Translations under genes and position numbers: made by a program
In this document: in pieces, positions 7,441-7,724 of the stretch
How positions within the stretch are numbered: the first letter of the stretch is position 1
Layout: each line of letters begins with the position of its first letter
Origin: Fibrobacteres bacterium CG2_30_45_31
GTDB lineage: Bacteria; Fibrobacterota; Fibrobacteria; Fibrobacterales; Fibrobacteraceae
Assembly (NCBI GenBank): GCA_001873075.1
Contig: MNYL01000154.1
Location: 1 to 7,724 of the forward strand
Direction of reading: 5' to 3'
DNA: 7,724 nucleotides
Notes under the pieces: generated by a model
What the model was told of the DNA's origin: nothing
The model's database searches: none
The model's input: only the letters and a program-made list of their open reading frames with translations

Positions 7441-7469
7441 TTGACAATATTTTAGTTTGTATGTATATT
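7441..7469 (+). promoter_or_regulatory. Strong sigma70-type promoter (TTGACA-17-TATATT)
   Basis: There is a perfect -35 box, TTGACA (7441-7446), an ideal 17-base spacer and a 5-of-6 -10 box, TATATT (7464-7469). Transcription would begin near 7476, inside the left arm of the hairpin just downstream, and read rightwards to the DUF2188 gene. This is the best promoter match in the window. A weaker second set, TTGACG (7484-7489), 17 bases, then TAAACT (7507-7512), lies 43 bases downstream and could be a tandem start. Confidence 0.75.
7442..7463. repeat. Direct repeat, copy 2, overlapping the promoter
   Basis: TGACA followed by ATATTTTAGTTTGTATG. The core 17 bases (7447-7463) match 7401-7417 with a single mismatch. 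This copy covers most of the -35 box and the whole spacer of the strong promoter, so a protein bound to it would directly block or modulate transcription. Confidence 0.6.
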
Positions 7470-7472
7470 GAA

Positions 7473-7500
7473 AAGCCATTCAGTTGACGCTGAATGGCTT
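7473..7500. repeat. 11-bp perfect hairpin at the predicted transcript start
   Basis: AAGCCATTCAG (7473-7483) pairs perfectly with CTGAATGGCTT (7490-7500) around a six-base loop, TTGACG. No T-run follows on the plus strand. On the minus strand the stem is followed by TTTT-type bases, so it could end transcription coming from the right. With a start near 7476 the plus-strand RNA would open with an 8-bp version (7476-7483 with 7490-7497), a 5' stem-loop that could protect the message. Confidence 0.6.
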
Positions 7501-7612
7501 AGATGTTAAACTGTCAATGAAAACGATGACGGTTACAATTAACAAGGCGAACCCTGCCAACGCATCTAAGATACTTTAATTAGCGGGGTTTGCCAAACTG
7601 CACGAAAGTGCA
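7476..7612 (+). ncRNA. Candidate structured leader RNA with possible pseudoknot
   Basis: Several helices can be read between the promoter and the DUF2188 start. They are: the 5' hairpin (7476-7483/7490-7497); CTTAGATG (7498-7505) with CATCTAAG (7563-7570), 8 bp; 7509-7516 with 7527-7534, 8 bp with one G-U; 7546-7557 with 7583-7594, 12 bp with two G-U and no bulge; and TGCAC-GAAA-GTGCA (7599-7612), capped by a GNRA tetraloop. The 3' strand of the second helix lies inside the loop of the 12-bp helix, so both together form a pseudoknot; otherwise they are alternatives. I do not recognise a known riboswitch or RNA family. It may be a 5' regulatory leader or an independent small RNA. Expression is not demonstrated. 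Confidence 0.4.
7517..7579 (+). CDS. Possible 20-residue leader peptide
   Basis: An ATG-led frame inside the structured leader encodes MKTMTVTINKANPANASKIL and stops at TAA (7577-7579). No Shine-Dalgarno sequence precedes it, and the frame overlaps the predicted helices. Ribosomes on it would disrupt the 12-bp helix, so an attenuation-type leader peptide is conceivable. A chance frame is at least as likely. I recognise no family. Confidence 0.15.
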   Translation: MKTMTVTINKANPANASKIL

Positions 7613-7624
7613 ATGGAAAATGTT

Positions 7625-7724
7625 ATGGCTAATTCTGATAACATACATATAGTCCCTCACGGTAATCAGTGGGCGGCTCGTCGGGAAGGCGCTGAACGCG
7701 TTTCCACAATCTGTAACACGCAGC
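7625..7724 (+). CDS. DUF2188-family small protein, N-terminal part (runs off the window)
   Basis: The 33 visible residues begin MANSDNIHIVPHGNQWAAR and continue to CNTQ at the edge. The pattern IVPHGNQWAARREGAERVS is characteristic of DUF2188 proteins, small soluble proteins of roughly 60-80 residues whose biochemical role is not established. The start ATG (7625) has GGAA (7615-7618) six bases upstream. Relative to the strong promoter it is the first well-formed gene, after a leader of about 150 bases. The composition rises towards GC-rich within the gene, unlike the spacer. It probably belongs to a separate transcription unit from the restriction operon. The family call rests on pattern recognition of a partial sequence. 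Confidence 0.65.
   Translation, partial: MANSDNIHIVPHGNQWAARREGAERVSTICNTQ

Noticed and set aside
7473..7500. Intrinsic terminator for the restriction operon
   Set aside because: The stem is good but no T-run follows on the plus strand, and a strong rightward promoter lies just before it. It fits better as a 5' leader hairpin or a terminator for minus-strand transcripts.
7490..7612. Integron attC site or c-di-GMP riboswitch
   Set aside because: GTTAAAC (7505-7511) fits an attC core motif and AGCGGGGTT (7582-7590) resembles part of a GEMM riboswitch. The matching partner motifs and the required order of elements are absent for both.

Overview
The window looks like a bacterial defence locus. 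Bacterial signs are Shine-Dalgarno-led starts, tight gene packing, an ATGA stop/start overlap and bacterial defence protein families. The host cannot be named from this sequence. The large defence gene is moderately GC-rich, while the genes nested in it and the right flank are clearly AT-richer, so the region is a mosaic.

Layout. Bases 1-160 hold the last 52 codons of an unrecognised gene. A 147-base gap with a weak promoter candidate leads to a 1,169-residue protein (308-3817) containing an Mrr-like nuclease domain, an SF2 helicase-type translocase, a coupler and an N6-adenine methyltransferase. These are the first four parts of a single-chain Type ISP restriction-modification enzyme (LlaGI/LlaBIII type). 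It stops at the end of the methyltransferase. The missing specificity part appears nearly 2 kb later as its own 495-residue gene (5802-7289), beginning at the expected next motif (YYHDIGDY) and ending like a full-length ISP enzyme. Together the two pieces make 1,664 residues, about the family's full length. Between them sit an OLD/AAA-type ABC ATPase (3854-5143) and a DUF4276-like TOPRIM protein (5155-5805), a pair resembling RloA/RloB, AbiL and PARIS (AriA/AriB) defence modules.

How the genes may work together. All four lie on one strand with 36-, 11- and -4-base spacing, so they probably form one operon. The nuclease/translocase/methylase polypeptide would need the separate specificity polypeptide to find its site. 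The nested ATPase-TOPRIM pair may be a second layer that acts when restriction is blocked, by analogy with PARIS. That role is inference.

Right flank (7290-7724). An AT-rich spacer carries a near-perfect direct repeat of about 21 bases. Its second copy covers the -35 and spacer of a strong promoter (TTGACA-17-TATATT). The predicted transcript starts in a hairpin and can fold into several further helices, including a 12-bp stem and a potential pseudoknot. It then reaches the start of a DUF2188-family gene that runs off the window. The most notable items are the split ISP enzyme with its nested cassette and this structured leader.
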